From assembly GCA_018897395.1 (NCBI GenBank), contig JAHIKV010000277.1:1-13439 (forward strand): a stretch of 13,439 nt of DNA, given 5' to 3'. Under the pieces are notes generated by a model, which saw nothing but the letters and a program-made list of their open reading frames with translations, had not been told where the DNA came from and did not search any database. Below are positions 1-5,336 of the stretch, piece after piece. The position numbers and the translations under genes are program-made. How positions within the stretch are numbered: the stretch's first letter is position 1; every line of letters begins with the position of its first letter. The DNA comes from Planctomycetota bacterium (lineage in GTDB: Bacteria > Planctomycetota > Planctomycetia > Pirellulales > Thermoguttaceae).

Positions 1-936
1 CAGTTCGGCCCCCTTGGCGGCCAGCTCGCGGAACAGCTTCAGGTCGCCGGTCAACGGCAGCCGCGGAAAATCTATTTTCAGAAACTCGGCGTAGCGCGTC
101 CGGTACGTCGGCGAGTGGAACACCGCATAGGCGTAGTGGAAAATGTCCTCCGGCGAGATGCCCTTCGGCAATCCGTACGGCTCCTCTTGCGTCAACTTCA
201 ACTTCTCCGCCAACGCCTCCAAAAACGCCGGGCTGAGGTTCGGGCGACGACCGGATGCGGAGTCCAACTCGTCGGCTGCGGGGTAAAGATATAGCGGGTG
301 AAGTTGCCCACCGCCTCGTCGGTAGAAATTAAAATCAATAATGTGACAAGACAAGCCAATAATATTCCATTCCTCATCGCCCGTGACAGCACCGCTTCTG
401 CCAACTATTAGGCTGAGGTTTTCCCTGGCCAGCATGTGGCGCATGACCTCTCCGCGCGGCCTGCAATGGAAACCGCTTGGTTTGGCTGTATAGTACGTGT
501 AACGCACATCAAACGGGCGGTAAAGAATGCAAGCTAGATGGTCCTTAGAGAGTCCCAACGCTTGTAGGTCTCGTTGTGCCCATTCCACTTTCCAGTCTTG
601 TGCGTCTTTGGGAAGTTTATATTTCCTGCGCGCATCCTCGGGTAACAGCGAGACAAAATCGCTCACTGTTTTCCACGCATCCTGCTTGTTCCAATGAATC
701 GTCAGAGCATCTCGCGCAGTCACAATACCAACGCAATTGACGGGGAAAACGTCCGTAATTTTCCAAGCCTTCTCGTACTCCCCATACAATTTGGTATCCT
801 GCGGCACGAAGAGGTAGAAGGGCGAGGAGGGTTGTAGTTCGCTCCAGGGGGTGTTGTCGACGTCCGAATCGGCGAGCCGTTCGTACTTCGACTCGCGCGT
901 GCCGTAGAGGTGAGCGTGAAAGATTTTGGCGGTCAC
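1..936 (-). CDS. Type ISP-like restriction-modification enzyme, C-terminal specificity half (split gene, partial at window edge)
   Basis: An open frame of 312 codons runs from a GTG at 936-934 to base 1 without a stop, so the C-terminus lies outside the window. It begins MTAKIFHAHLYGTRESKYER, which matches the segment that directly follows the methylase catalytic domain in type ISP-like enzymes (Type_ISP_C, the target-recognition region). Further typical stretches are SPFYLFVPQD, FPVNCVGIVTARDAL, RPFDVRYTYY and RPRGEVMRHML. The start is chosen because the GTG overlaps the hicA stop as GTGA and has GGAGGAG (951-945) 8 nt upstream. The 655-residue methylase half lies upstream on the same strand, beyond a three-gene cassette, and no conserved segment seems lost between the halves. 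GC is about 42-50% from about 300 to 800, with codons such as TTA, CTA, AGA and ATA, against about 70% at 1-60 and in the methylase half. Expected role: DNA sequence recognition for the methylase/nuclease half, acting in trans if both are expressed. The family call is strong; function as a separate subunit is inferred. Confidence 0.85.
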   Translation of the reverse strand, partial: MTAKIFHAHLYGTRESKYERLADSDVDNTPWSELQPSSPFYLFVPQDTKLYGEYEKAWKITDVFPVNCVGIVTARDALTIHWNKQDAWKTVSDFVSLLPEDARRKYKLPKDAQDWKVEWAQRDLQALGLSKDHLACILYRPFDVRYTYYTAKPSGFHCRPRGEVMRHMLARENLSLIVGRSGAVTGDEEWNIIGLSCHIIDFNFYRRGGGQLHPLYLYPAADELDSASGRRPNLSPAFLEALAEKLKLTQEEPYGLPKGISPEDIFHYAYAVFHSPTYRTRYAEFLKIDFPRLPLTGDLKLFRELAAKGAEL

Positions 937-1175
937 GAGAACAACTCCTCCAGCAACTGCCGGCGGCTGAGCCGATGATGTTCGGCCACGTCGCGCAGAA
1001 TGGCGCTGAGCGTGCCTACCCGGAGGGCCTCGTGGGCGGGAATGGTAAGGTGATGTTCGCCGCTGCGCTGTGTGGTCAAGCGCAGATGACTGCCGATCCG
1101 GCGGCCGATTTCATAACCAAGCCGACCCAGCGCTTTGGCCAGTTCCACGCCGGAAATGTCGCGGGGCAGCTTCAC
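933..1175 (-). CDS. hicA: HicA-like mRNA interferase toxin
   Basis: An 80-residue protein starting VKLPRDISGVELAKALGRLG. It has the HicA layout: an N-terminal helix (residues about 8-20), a G-S-H motif with the presumed catalytic His30 (RRIGSHLRLTT), then HHLTIPAHEALRVGTLSAIL, which matches the usual HicA stretch of a proline-containing strand followed by GTL and the last helix. Family role: a small double-stranded-RNA-binding-fold ribonuclease that cleaves mRNA and is neutralised by HicB. The GTG start (1175-1173) overlaps the stop of the HicB-like gene as GTGA, and GAGG lies about 10 nt upstream. An upstream in-frame ATG at 1253 would run across hicB and is not preferred. The hicA stop overlaps the GTG start of the restriction-modification C-terminal half, so translation of that half may depend on translation of the toxin. 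The family call is good; activity is untested. Confidence 0.82.
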   Translation of the reverse strand: MKLPRDISGVELAKALGRLGYEIGRRIGSHLRLTTQRSGEHHLTIPAHEALRVGTLSAILRDVAEHHRLSRRQLLEELFS

Positions 1176-1381
1176 AGCGCAAGCACCTCGTCGCGGACCT
1201 GGTGCAAGCGGACCAGCTTGGGTCGCTCGGCACGATCGGTAAAATGGCAGCACACGGCATCAAGCACCTTTCGGCGAAGCGTCTCCATATCGTCGCCCTG
1301 GGTGAAAATGGATTCTCCGAGCGCGCGGGCGGTGTATCCGCCCTCGGGATCTTCTTCGACCAAAAACACAATTTCCGTCAT
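1172..1381 (-). CDS. hicB: HicB-like antitoxin (short form)
   Basis: A 69-residue protein starting MTEIVFLVEEDPEGGYTARA, followed by LGESIFTQGDDMETLRRKVLDAVCCHF. This is the partial RNase H-like fold of HicB antitoxins; such short members are sometimes mislabelled 2-oxoisovalerate dehydrogenase. The fold fills the whole length, so no C-terminal DNA-binding domain (ribbon-helix-helix or HTH) is present and self-repression like that of long HicB proteins is unlikely. The ATG at 1381-1379 is preceded by a very purine-rich AGGGGAGGGGAG tract. The gene overlaps hicA by GTGA and follows the antitoxin-like gene by 63 nt. A promoter-like sequence lies at 1475-1447. Antitoxin-before-toxin order is usual for this short HicB type. 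Confidence 0.82.
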   Translation of the reverse strand: MTEIVFLVEEDPEGGYTARALGESIFTQGDDMETLRRKVLDAVCCHFTDRAERPKLVRLHQVRDEVLAL

Positions 1382-1444
1382 CTCCCCTCCCCTTTCGAGT
1401 CGGCCCGGGCGTAGAACCTTTCCGCCTTGGGCAACAAAACAACC

Positions 1445-1678
1445 TTATAATACATCCTTGCGGACCTTTCGCCAATCCTTGCAGCGTTTGGCCTTGATCT
1501 GGCCGGACGACTGTATGGCGTCCTGGAGCATCCCCGGCATTTTCAACAACTCGGCGGTTGCGTCGCGGCTGGCGGCGGTGTCGAGGTAATCCAAAAACTC
1601 CGCCGCCACCCGGACTTTGCTCGCCGGCAAGGAGTCCAAGCGCTCCTTGGCCTGTTTCCGCAACTGGGTAGTGGTCAT
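1445..1678 (-). CDS. Small antitoxin-like protein (DUF2281-type / addiction-module style)
   Basis: A 77-residue hydrophilic protein starting MTTTQLRKQAKERLDSLPAS and continuing KVRVAAEFLDYLDTAASRDATAELLKMPG, ending KDWRKVRKDVL. This resembles short helical proteins encoded beside RelE-type toxins, in which LPADKLRVAVDFLAYL-like stretches recur. The ATG (1678-1676) overlaps the TGA (1677-1675) of the methylase half as ATGA, and AGGAG (1690-1686) lies 7 nt upstream, inside the codons for the last residues of the methylase half. No RelE-type toxin follows; the next genes are hicB and hicA. It could be an orphan antitoxin, a third part of the HicBA module, or a separate regulator. The family call is moderate and rests on resemblance only. 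Confidence 0.6.
   Translation of the reverse strand: MTTTQLRKQAKERLDSLPASKVRVAAEFLDYLDTAASRDATAELLKMPGMLQDAIQSSGQIKAKRCKDWRKVRKDVL
1447..1475 (-). promoter_or_regulatory. Candidate promoter for hicBA and the downstream C-terminal half
   Basis: On the minus strand, TTGGCG (1475-1470, 4/6 to the -35 consensus) is followed after 17 bp by TATTAT (1452-1447, 5/6 to the -10 consensus). It lies in the last codons of the upstream antitoxin-like gene. Transcription would begin near 1440, about 60 nt before the hicB ATG. It would let the toxin-antitoxin pair and the specificity half be made without the methylase half. Sequence match only. Confidence 0.4.
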
Positions 1679-3642
1679 GCTTTCTCTCCTGGGGGATATT
1701 TCACCATGATGCAGACGGCAACCCCCTGCATTATATCAAAAACGTTTTCTTCGTTGGAGCCGTCGGGGGAGCATTCCTTTTTCTTCGCGTTGCCGTGCAG
1801 ATCGAGCACGTGGATTTCGTCGAAAGTCTCCATGAGGCTTTGCCGCATCCCGCGGAAGGTCGGGTTGTCGAGATAGCCGTGATTCGTGATCATGCCCACG
1901 ATGCCGTGGCCGGTCCGCTCGATCCGCCACTGGGCAAAACGAATGAATTTTACGTAGTCGTCCTGCAACCACTTCGGATTGCGCTCGCCGAGCGGCTGCC
2001 CGTCAACGAATTTGTAATCTTCAATGAGTCTTCCAATGAAGGTTTTACGCTTAATTCTCGTGCCTTTTCTTCCCGAGATTCGTTGCACGGTCCCCTTTTT
2101 GGTTTCGGTGGTATACGTCTGTCCCGCCGGTACAAATATCTCGACCTGGCTACGGTTTGCCGAGTGGCCCGAATACGGTGGGTTTCCGAGGACCACCAGT
2201 ATGGGGTGATCGCGCTTGATTTCGGCGGCGGCGTTGGCCTCATCGGCGATCCATTGCGCAAGTAGGTGCTCGCTCTTCTTCGCGGCCTCCTCGAGCGTGT
2301 TGGTCAGGTAGATGCCCAGCCGCTGATCGGAGGCGAACTTGTAGCCGGTCTCCCGCAACTGCATCCCCAGTTTCAGATGGGCGACGGCGTAGGGGGCCAT
2401 CAACAACTCGAAGCCAAAAATGCGGTTCAACAGGTGCTTGGCGACGTAATCGTCCCACGCGCCGGCCTGACGGGCGAACTTGCGAAATATCTCCTCGATC
2501 ACGAAGTACAGAAAAGTCCCGGTGCCGGCGGCCGGATCGAGGATCAACGTGTTCTCGTCGGCCAGCCCCTTCGGGCGCTTGAACCGCGTTTTCAGCAGGT
2601 GGTCGATCGAGCGGACGATGTAGCCGACGACCGGCTCGGGCGTGTAGTAGACGCCGCGCAGCTCGCGCATCCGCGGGTCGTAGGCGGCCAGAAACGTCTC
2701 GTAGAAATGGACCACCGGGTCCTCTTTCCCCTTCCCTCGGCCGAAGTCGGCGAGGATTTCGGCCATGTCGGCGTGGCGGAGCAGATCGACCAGGTCGTCG
2801 ACCGCCCAGGCGATCGACTCGGGCATGTCCACCCCGGCAATCTCGGAGAATAGCTTGCGCAGGAAGGGGTTGGTCTTCGGCAGATTGAAGGCGGCCAGCC
2901 GGCGCGAGAATCGCTCGGCGGGCGGGGCGTGGACTCGTGCGGCGAACAGACCGTAGGCCAGCGTCTGCGCGAACATGTCGGCGAACCGCCGCTCGTCCAA
3001 GTCGGGAATGAGCGTCTCGCGGAAGGCGTTCAACCAGTTGTGCAGCCGGCCTTGCTCCTTCTCGTGCTCGAGGGTGCCGACGATCAGGTCGCGGATGAAG
3101 CGGGTCATGCGCGCCATTCGCCCGGCCAATTCCTTGGCCGTGCCCACGGTCGGCGTCTGTTGCTCGAAGAAGGCGGTCAGCAGCCCCGCTAGTTTCGCCG
3201 CGCCGCCGGCGAACGGCTCGATCTTGCCCCCGGCGTCCAGTTCGGCAACGGCAACCGAAAGCCGCCGCTCGCCGCCGACAAACCAACGGAACCGCAAGTA
3301 GTCGGTCAATATCCAATTGGGCAAGCCGTCGTTGTAGCGGAGGAATTGTTCGCCGTGGGGGCCTCGACCGCGCTGCATTTCGTCGAGGTCCGTGCCGACG
3401 TCCTTGGTCTCGACGTGGCCCAGCGGGGTACCGCGGCGGGTGACGATGAAATCGGGCGCACCGCAGGCGACCCGCTTCGGCTCGTTGGTGGCCACCACAG
3501 CCTCGGCGGCGGCTTCGACCAACTTCTTCAGCGCCGAGCGATGGGTGTGTTCGGTGGCGTTGCCCCGGGCGAGGTTCCGCTTGATCTCGGAGAGATAGGC
3601 GGAGACGTGCTTTCCAGCGAACTCGTCGCTTGTGGGGTTCAT
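1675..3642 (-). CDS. Type ISP-like restriction-modification enzyme, nuclease/N6-adenine methylase half (split gene)
   Basis: A 655-residue protein. Residues 61-80 carry GAPDFIVTRRGTPLGHVETK, a PD-(D/E)xK-like nuclease signature with D64, E78 and K80. After a helical region, GVYYTPEPVVGYIV (330-343) and the AdoMet motif I DPAAGTGTF (369-377) lead into the N6-adenine methylase domain with the catalytic NPPY (487-490). It ends CIMVKYPPGEKA, where related enzymes continue straight into the specificity domain; that continuation is found at 936-1, after a three-gene insert. No helicase motor motifs appear between the nuclease-like part and the methylase, so it is not a classical helicase-bearing type ISP enzyme. 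The ATG start has AGAGGAA about 6 nt upstream. Predicted role: protective adenine methylation and possibly cleavage of foreign DNA. Whether it works without a covalently joined recognition domain is unknown. The family call is strong. Confidence 0.88.
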   Translation of the reverse strand: MNPTSDEFAGKHVSAYLSEIKRNLARGNATEHTHRSALKKLVEAAAEAVVATNEPKRVACGAPDFIVTRRGTPLGHVETKDVGTDLDEMQRGRGPHGEQFLRYNDGLPNWILTDYLRFRWFVGGERRLSVAVAELDAGGKIEPFAGGAAKLAGLLTAFFEQQTPTVGTAKELAGRMARMTRFIRDLIVGTLEHEKEQGRLHNWLNAFRETLIPDLDERRFADMFAQTLAYGLFAARVHAPPAERFSRRLAAFNLPKTNPFLRKLFSEIAGVDMPESIAWAVDDLVDLLRHADMAEILADFGRGKGKEDPVVHFYETFLAAYDPRMRELRGVYYTPEPVVGYIVRSIDHLLKTRFKRPKGLADENTLILDPAAGTGTFLYFVIEEIFRKFARQAGAWDDYVAKHLLNRIFGFELLMAPYAVAHLKLGMQLRETGYKFASDQRLGIYLTNTLEEAAKKSEHLLAQWIADEANAAAEIKRDHPILVVLGNPPYSGHSANRSQVEIFVPAGQTYTTETKKGTVQRISGRKGTRIKRKTFIGRLIEDYKFVDGQPLGERNPKWLQDDYVKFIRFAQWRIERTGHGIVGMITNHGYLDNPTFRGMRQSLMETFDEIHVLDLHGNAKKKECSPDGSNEENVFDIMQGVAVCIMVKYPPGEKA

Positions 3643-3756
3643 GTCGTTCCTCTTCGCCGCGGATAATGACCGCCGGCCGGCCGATCAAGGGTTGTTCGCC
3701 ACGTCCGCGATGGAATGTATAACACGGCCGAAGTGGCGCTTCAAGGGGCGTGGAAG

Positions 3757-3803
3757 TAGTGGATAGTGGATAGTGGATAGTGGATAGTGGATAGTGGATA
3801 GTG
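3757..3803. repeat. Heptanucleotide tandem array, 6.7 copies of TAGTGGA
   Basis: TAGTGGA is repeated six times without error, followed by TAGTG (47 bp). It lies about 115 bp upstream of the methylase-half start. Copies are identical, so the array is either young or kept uniform, and copy number may vary between strains. Confidence 0.95.
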
Positions 3804-3912
3804 ACCGCCACGGCGCGGCTGTATGATCCGGGGCGTTGCCGGCGGGTGGCATCCCTGAAAGAGTCTTTGTTGTCAAGGGCCTCCTGGCGGGTTTTTTGCG
3901 CACGTTCGGCGC

Positions 3913-3935
3913 AAAGAGCCCGCAAGGGCTTTTTT
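3913..3935 (+). terminator. Hairpin with T-run, possible terminator
   Basis: AGCCC (3917-3921), loop GCAA, GGGCT (3926-3930), then five T residues, with further A/T pairing of AAAG against the T-run. By sequence it points along the plus strand, but no plus-strand gene lies upstream. Read on the minus strand, it has only a short CTTTG tail. It could end antisense or stray transcription, or be a weak terminator for the minus-strand gene at 4227-5189. Confidence 0.4.
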
Positions 3936-4023
3936 CGGTGTTTTTTCTCCTTGGTGTTTTCAGGAAACGGGGTTTCGGTTCGGTTGCCGGCGGGGTGGCA
4001 CTGACGAAAGGGACTGAGATTGC

Positions 4024-4157
4024 GTGCCACTGGCTCTGTCAGTGCTTGGGGCTTCATTGACGTTCCATCGCGTTGTGGATAAAAGTAGGGGACGGCACAT
4101 CGAAAGTCGGTGCGGCATTTTCCGAGGTTCACGAAGCACTGGCAGAGCCGGTGGCAC
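4024..4157. repeat. Inverted repeat pair of 24 bp (22/24), 86 bp apart
   Basis: The left arm is 4024-4047, beginning GTGCCACTGGCTCTG. The right arm is 4134-4157, beginning AAGCACTGGCAGAGCC. Each arm is itself a near-palindrome around CACTGGC/GCCAGTG. The 86-bp interior contains no gene. It may be a small non-autonomous repeat element or two copies of a palindromic dispersed repeat in opposite orientation. Confidence 0.75.
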
Positions 4158-4161
4158 ACTT

Positions 4162-4180
4162 CGGCAGTGGCACACTGCCG
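4162..4180. repeat. Perfect short hairpin CGGCAGTG-GCA-CACTGCCG
   Basis: An 8-bp perfect stem with a 3-nt loop, directly after the right arm of the inverted repeat. No clear T-run follows on either strand. It shares the CACTGCC-like theme with the neighbouring repeat. Confidence 0.6.
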
Positions 4181-4193
4181 TGTTTCCCCCAGG

Positions 4194-4214
4194 CCCTCAC
4201 CCAAAGGGAGAGGG
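4194..4214. repeat. CCCTCTCC-family hairpin repeat, copy A
   Basis: CCCTCaCCC-AAA-GGGaGAGGG forms a 9-bp stem with one mismatch. It lies 12 bp past the stop codon of the CtlX-like gene, so it could protect the 3' end of that mRNA or slow transcription. Confidence 0.7.
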
Positions 4215-4226
4215 GGGCAATTTGCA

Positions 4227-5189
4227 TTACTTCAGGTTTACTTCATCCCGCGGCAAAAAGACCTCGGCCAACATGCAGCGGGCGCTGCCGCCGCCGATCG
4301 TCTCGATCGTTTCCAAATCGACGCTGACGATCTTGCCGTAAGCGGACAATCGCTCGCGCTGCTCGAGCGTAAAACCTTTTTCGGCGCGGGCGGACATCAC
4401 GATCACAAACCCGCCGTCGCGGTTGCGGAGCTGAAGGATGTTGCCGCAATAGTGCTTCTCCATCTGCTCGAGGGAGATTTCCAGCACGTCGAACGAACGC
4501 CCGAGCGATTGCAATGCCCGAGCACGTTGCGCGGCGTTGCGGATCGACTCGGCGCAGATCACGGCGTATCGGCCGCCGAGATTCATCATCACGTTGGTGT
4601 GATAGACCGGTTTGCCCGAGGAACTTAGGGCGTCGAAAAGTATGCCCTCCTTGTACGCGCGGAAGCGGATAAATCGCTCGAACAGCTCCGTGTCGCAGCG
4701 TTGCGATCGTGCGGCGTAGACCACCCGGTCCGCGCGGTCGATGACCAGCGCCCCGGTCCCTTCGAGGAATTTTTCGGGTTGGTGTTCGCCGTCGCCGAAG
4801 CGGATGAGGTTTTTGACCGCCCGGCCGTGTTGACGCAGCAGCCGCTCGATATCGGCGGGGCGCACTTCCGCCCGACGGCTGGGCGCCATCATCGGGTAGG
4901 TGATGAGCGTGCCGTCGCGATGCGTGGAAAACCAATTGTTGGGAAACACGGCGTCGGGGACCTTGGTTCGGCGCTGGTCGTCCGGTTCCAGGACCATAAC
5001 GTCGATCCCTTCGGCACGGAGCCGATCGACCATGTTTTGGAACTCGACGTTCGCCCGACGGTTGATCTCGGAGTCGGCCGCCTCGGGCCTGGTCTGAAAC
5101 TCGTTGTCCAGCGCGGTCTCCTCGTTAAATCCGAAATCGCGCGGACGGACCATGACCACGGCGTCCGCAGTCCGGGCGATGTGTACCAC
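4227..5189 (-). CDS. CtlX-like citrulline/arginine hydrolase (guanidino-group-modifying, amidinotransferase superfamily)
   Basis: A 320-residue protein of normal length for the family. The signature RPRDFGFNEETALDNEFQ (15-32) is typical of CtlX-type proteins. It also has PNNWFSTH (83-90), EGTG (143-146), YHTNVMMNLG with the presumed catalytic His197, and GGGSARCMLAE with the presumed nucleophile Cys305. These fit the Cys-His-acid mechanism of the arginine deiminase/DDAH/amidinotransferase fold. Likely reaction: hydrolysis of a guanidino or ureido group of arginine, citrulline or a related compound in the cytoplasm. No signal peptide is present. Start: GTG at 5189-5187 with GGGAGG about 5 nt upstream. 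It follows the COG2403-type GTPase gene on the same strand after 147 bp, so co-transcription is possible. The fold and family are confident; the exact substrate (citrulline, arginine or a methylated form) is not fixed by sequence alone. Confidence 0.82.
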   Translation of the reverse strand: MVHIARTADAVVMVRPRDFGFNEETALDNEFQTRPEAADSEINRRANVEFQNMVDRLRAEGIDVMVLEPDDQRRTKVPDAVFPNNWFSTHRDGTLITYPMMAPSRRAEVRPADIERLLRQHGRAVKNLIRFGDGEHQPEKFLEGTGALVIDRADRVVYAARSQRCDTELFERFIRFRAYKEGILFDALSSSGKPVYHTNVMMNLGGRYAVICAESIRNAAQRARALQSLGRSFDVLEISLEQMEKHYCGNILQLRNRDGGFVIVMSARAEKGFTLEQRERLSAYGKIVSVDLETIETIGGGSARCMLAEVFLPRDEVNLK

Positions 5190-5234
5190 AAATCCTCCCT
5201 GGCAAAAGGCCGCTTAGCGATGGTTTGAGTGGCA

Positions 5235-5249
5235 CCGGCGTCTCGCCGG
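5235..5249. repeat. Perfect hairpin CCGGCG-TCT-CGCCGG with adjoining CACGG/CCGTG hairpin
   Basis: A 6-bp GC-only stem with a 3-nt loop is followed at once by a second stem, CACGG/CCGTG, around GCAAAATGT. Both lie in the 147-bp gap between the two minus-strand genes. They look like parts of a dispersed palindromic repeat and could modulate read-through from the upstream gene. Confidence 0.55.
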
Positions 5250-5281
5250 AGCACGGGCAAAATGTCCGTGGCGCCCAACGG

Positions 5282-5315
5282 CCCTCACCCTAACCCTCTC
5301 CCAGAGGGAGAGGGG
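5282..5315. repeat. CCCTCTCC-family hairpin repeat, copy B
   Basis: CCCTCACCCTAA followed by the perfect stem CCCTCTCCC-AGA-GGGAGAGGG (5294-5314). It lies about 20 bp past the stop of the COG2403-type gene, between it and the CtlX-like gene. Confidence 0.8.
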
Positions 5316-5336
5316 ACCAATATGCAAAACTCCAGT

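Larger units (their letters stand above)
3643..4226. other. Repeat-rich intergenic region between the CtlX-like gene and the restriction-modification operon
   Basis: No gene is seen in these 584 bases. The region holds a heptamer tandem array, a hairpin followed by T residues, a long imperfect inverted repeat, a perfect short hairpin and one copy of the CCCTCTCC-type repeat, each listed separately. A weak promoter-like pair for the restriction-modification operon is TTGATC with TTATCC 16 bp downstream on the minus strand near 3695-3668; the -10 is poor. Confidence 0.6.

Noticed and set aside
198..404. A 68-codon minus-strand frame with a hydrophobic start that looks like a membrane segment
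   Set aside because: It lies out of frame within the specificity half, whose own frame is open throughout and matches the family.
1675..1678. The split of the restriction-modification gene as a sequencing error or simple frameshift
   Set aside because: The halves are separated by about 740 bp holding recognisable hicB and hicA genes, so a base-calling error cannot explain it.
931..1690. Insertion sequence or integron-like element carrying the hicBA cassette
   Set aside because: No transposase, integrase or terminal inverted repeat was seen at the borders; only a 5-bp shared TGACC.
3757..3803. CRISPR array
   Set aside because: The unit is 7 bp with no spacers; it is a simple tandem array.
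2240..4204. A 654-codon minus-strand open frame overlapping the methylase half
   Set aside because: It is very rich in Arg, Pro and Ala with no domain, crosses the heptamer array, and overlaps a gene with clear nuclease and methylase motifs in another frame; high GC explains its openness.
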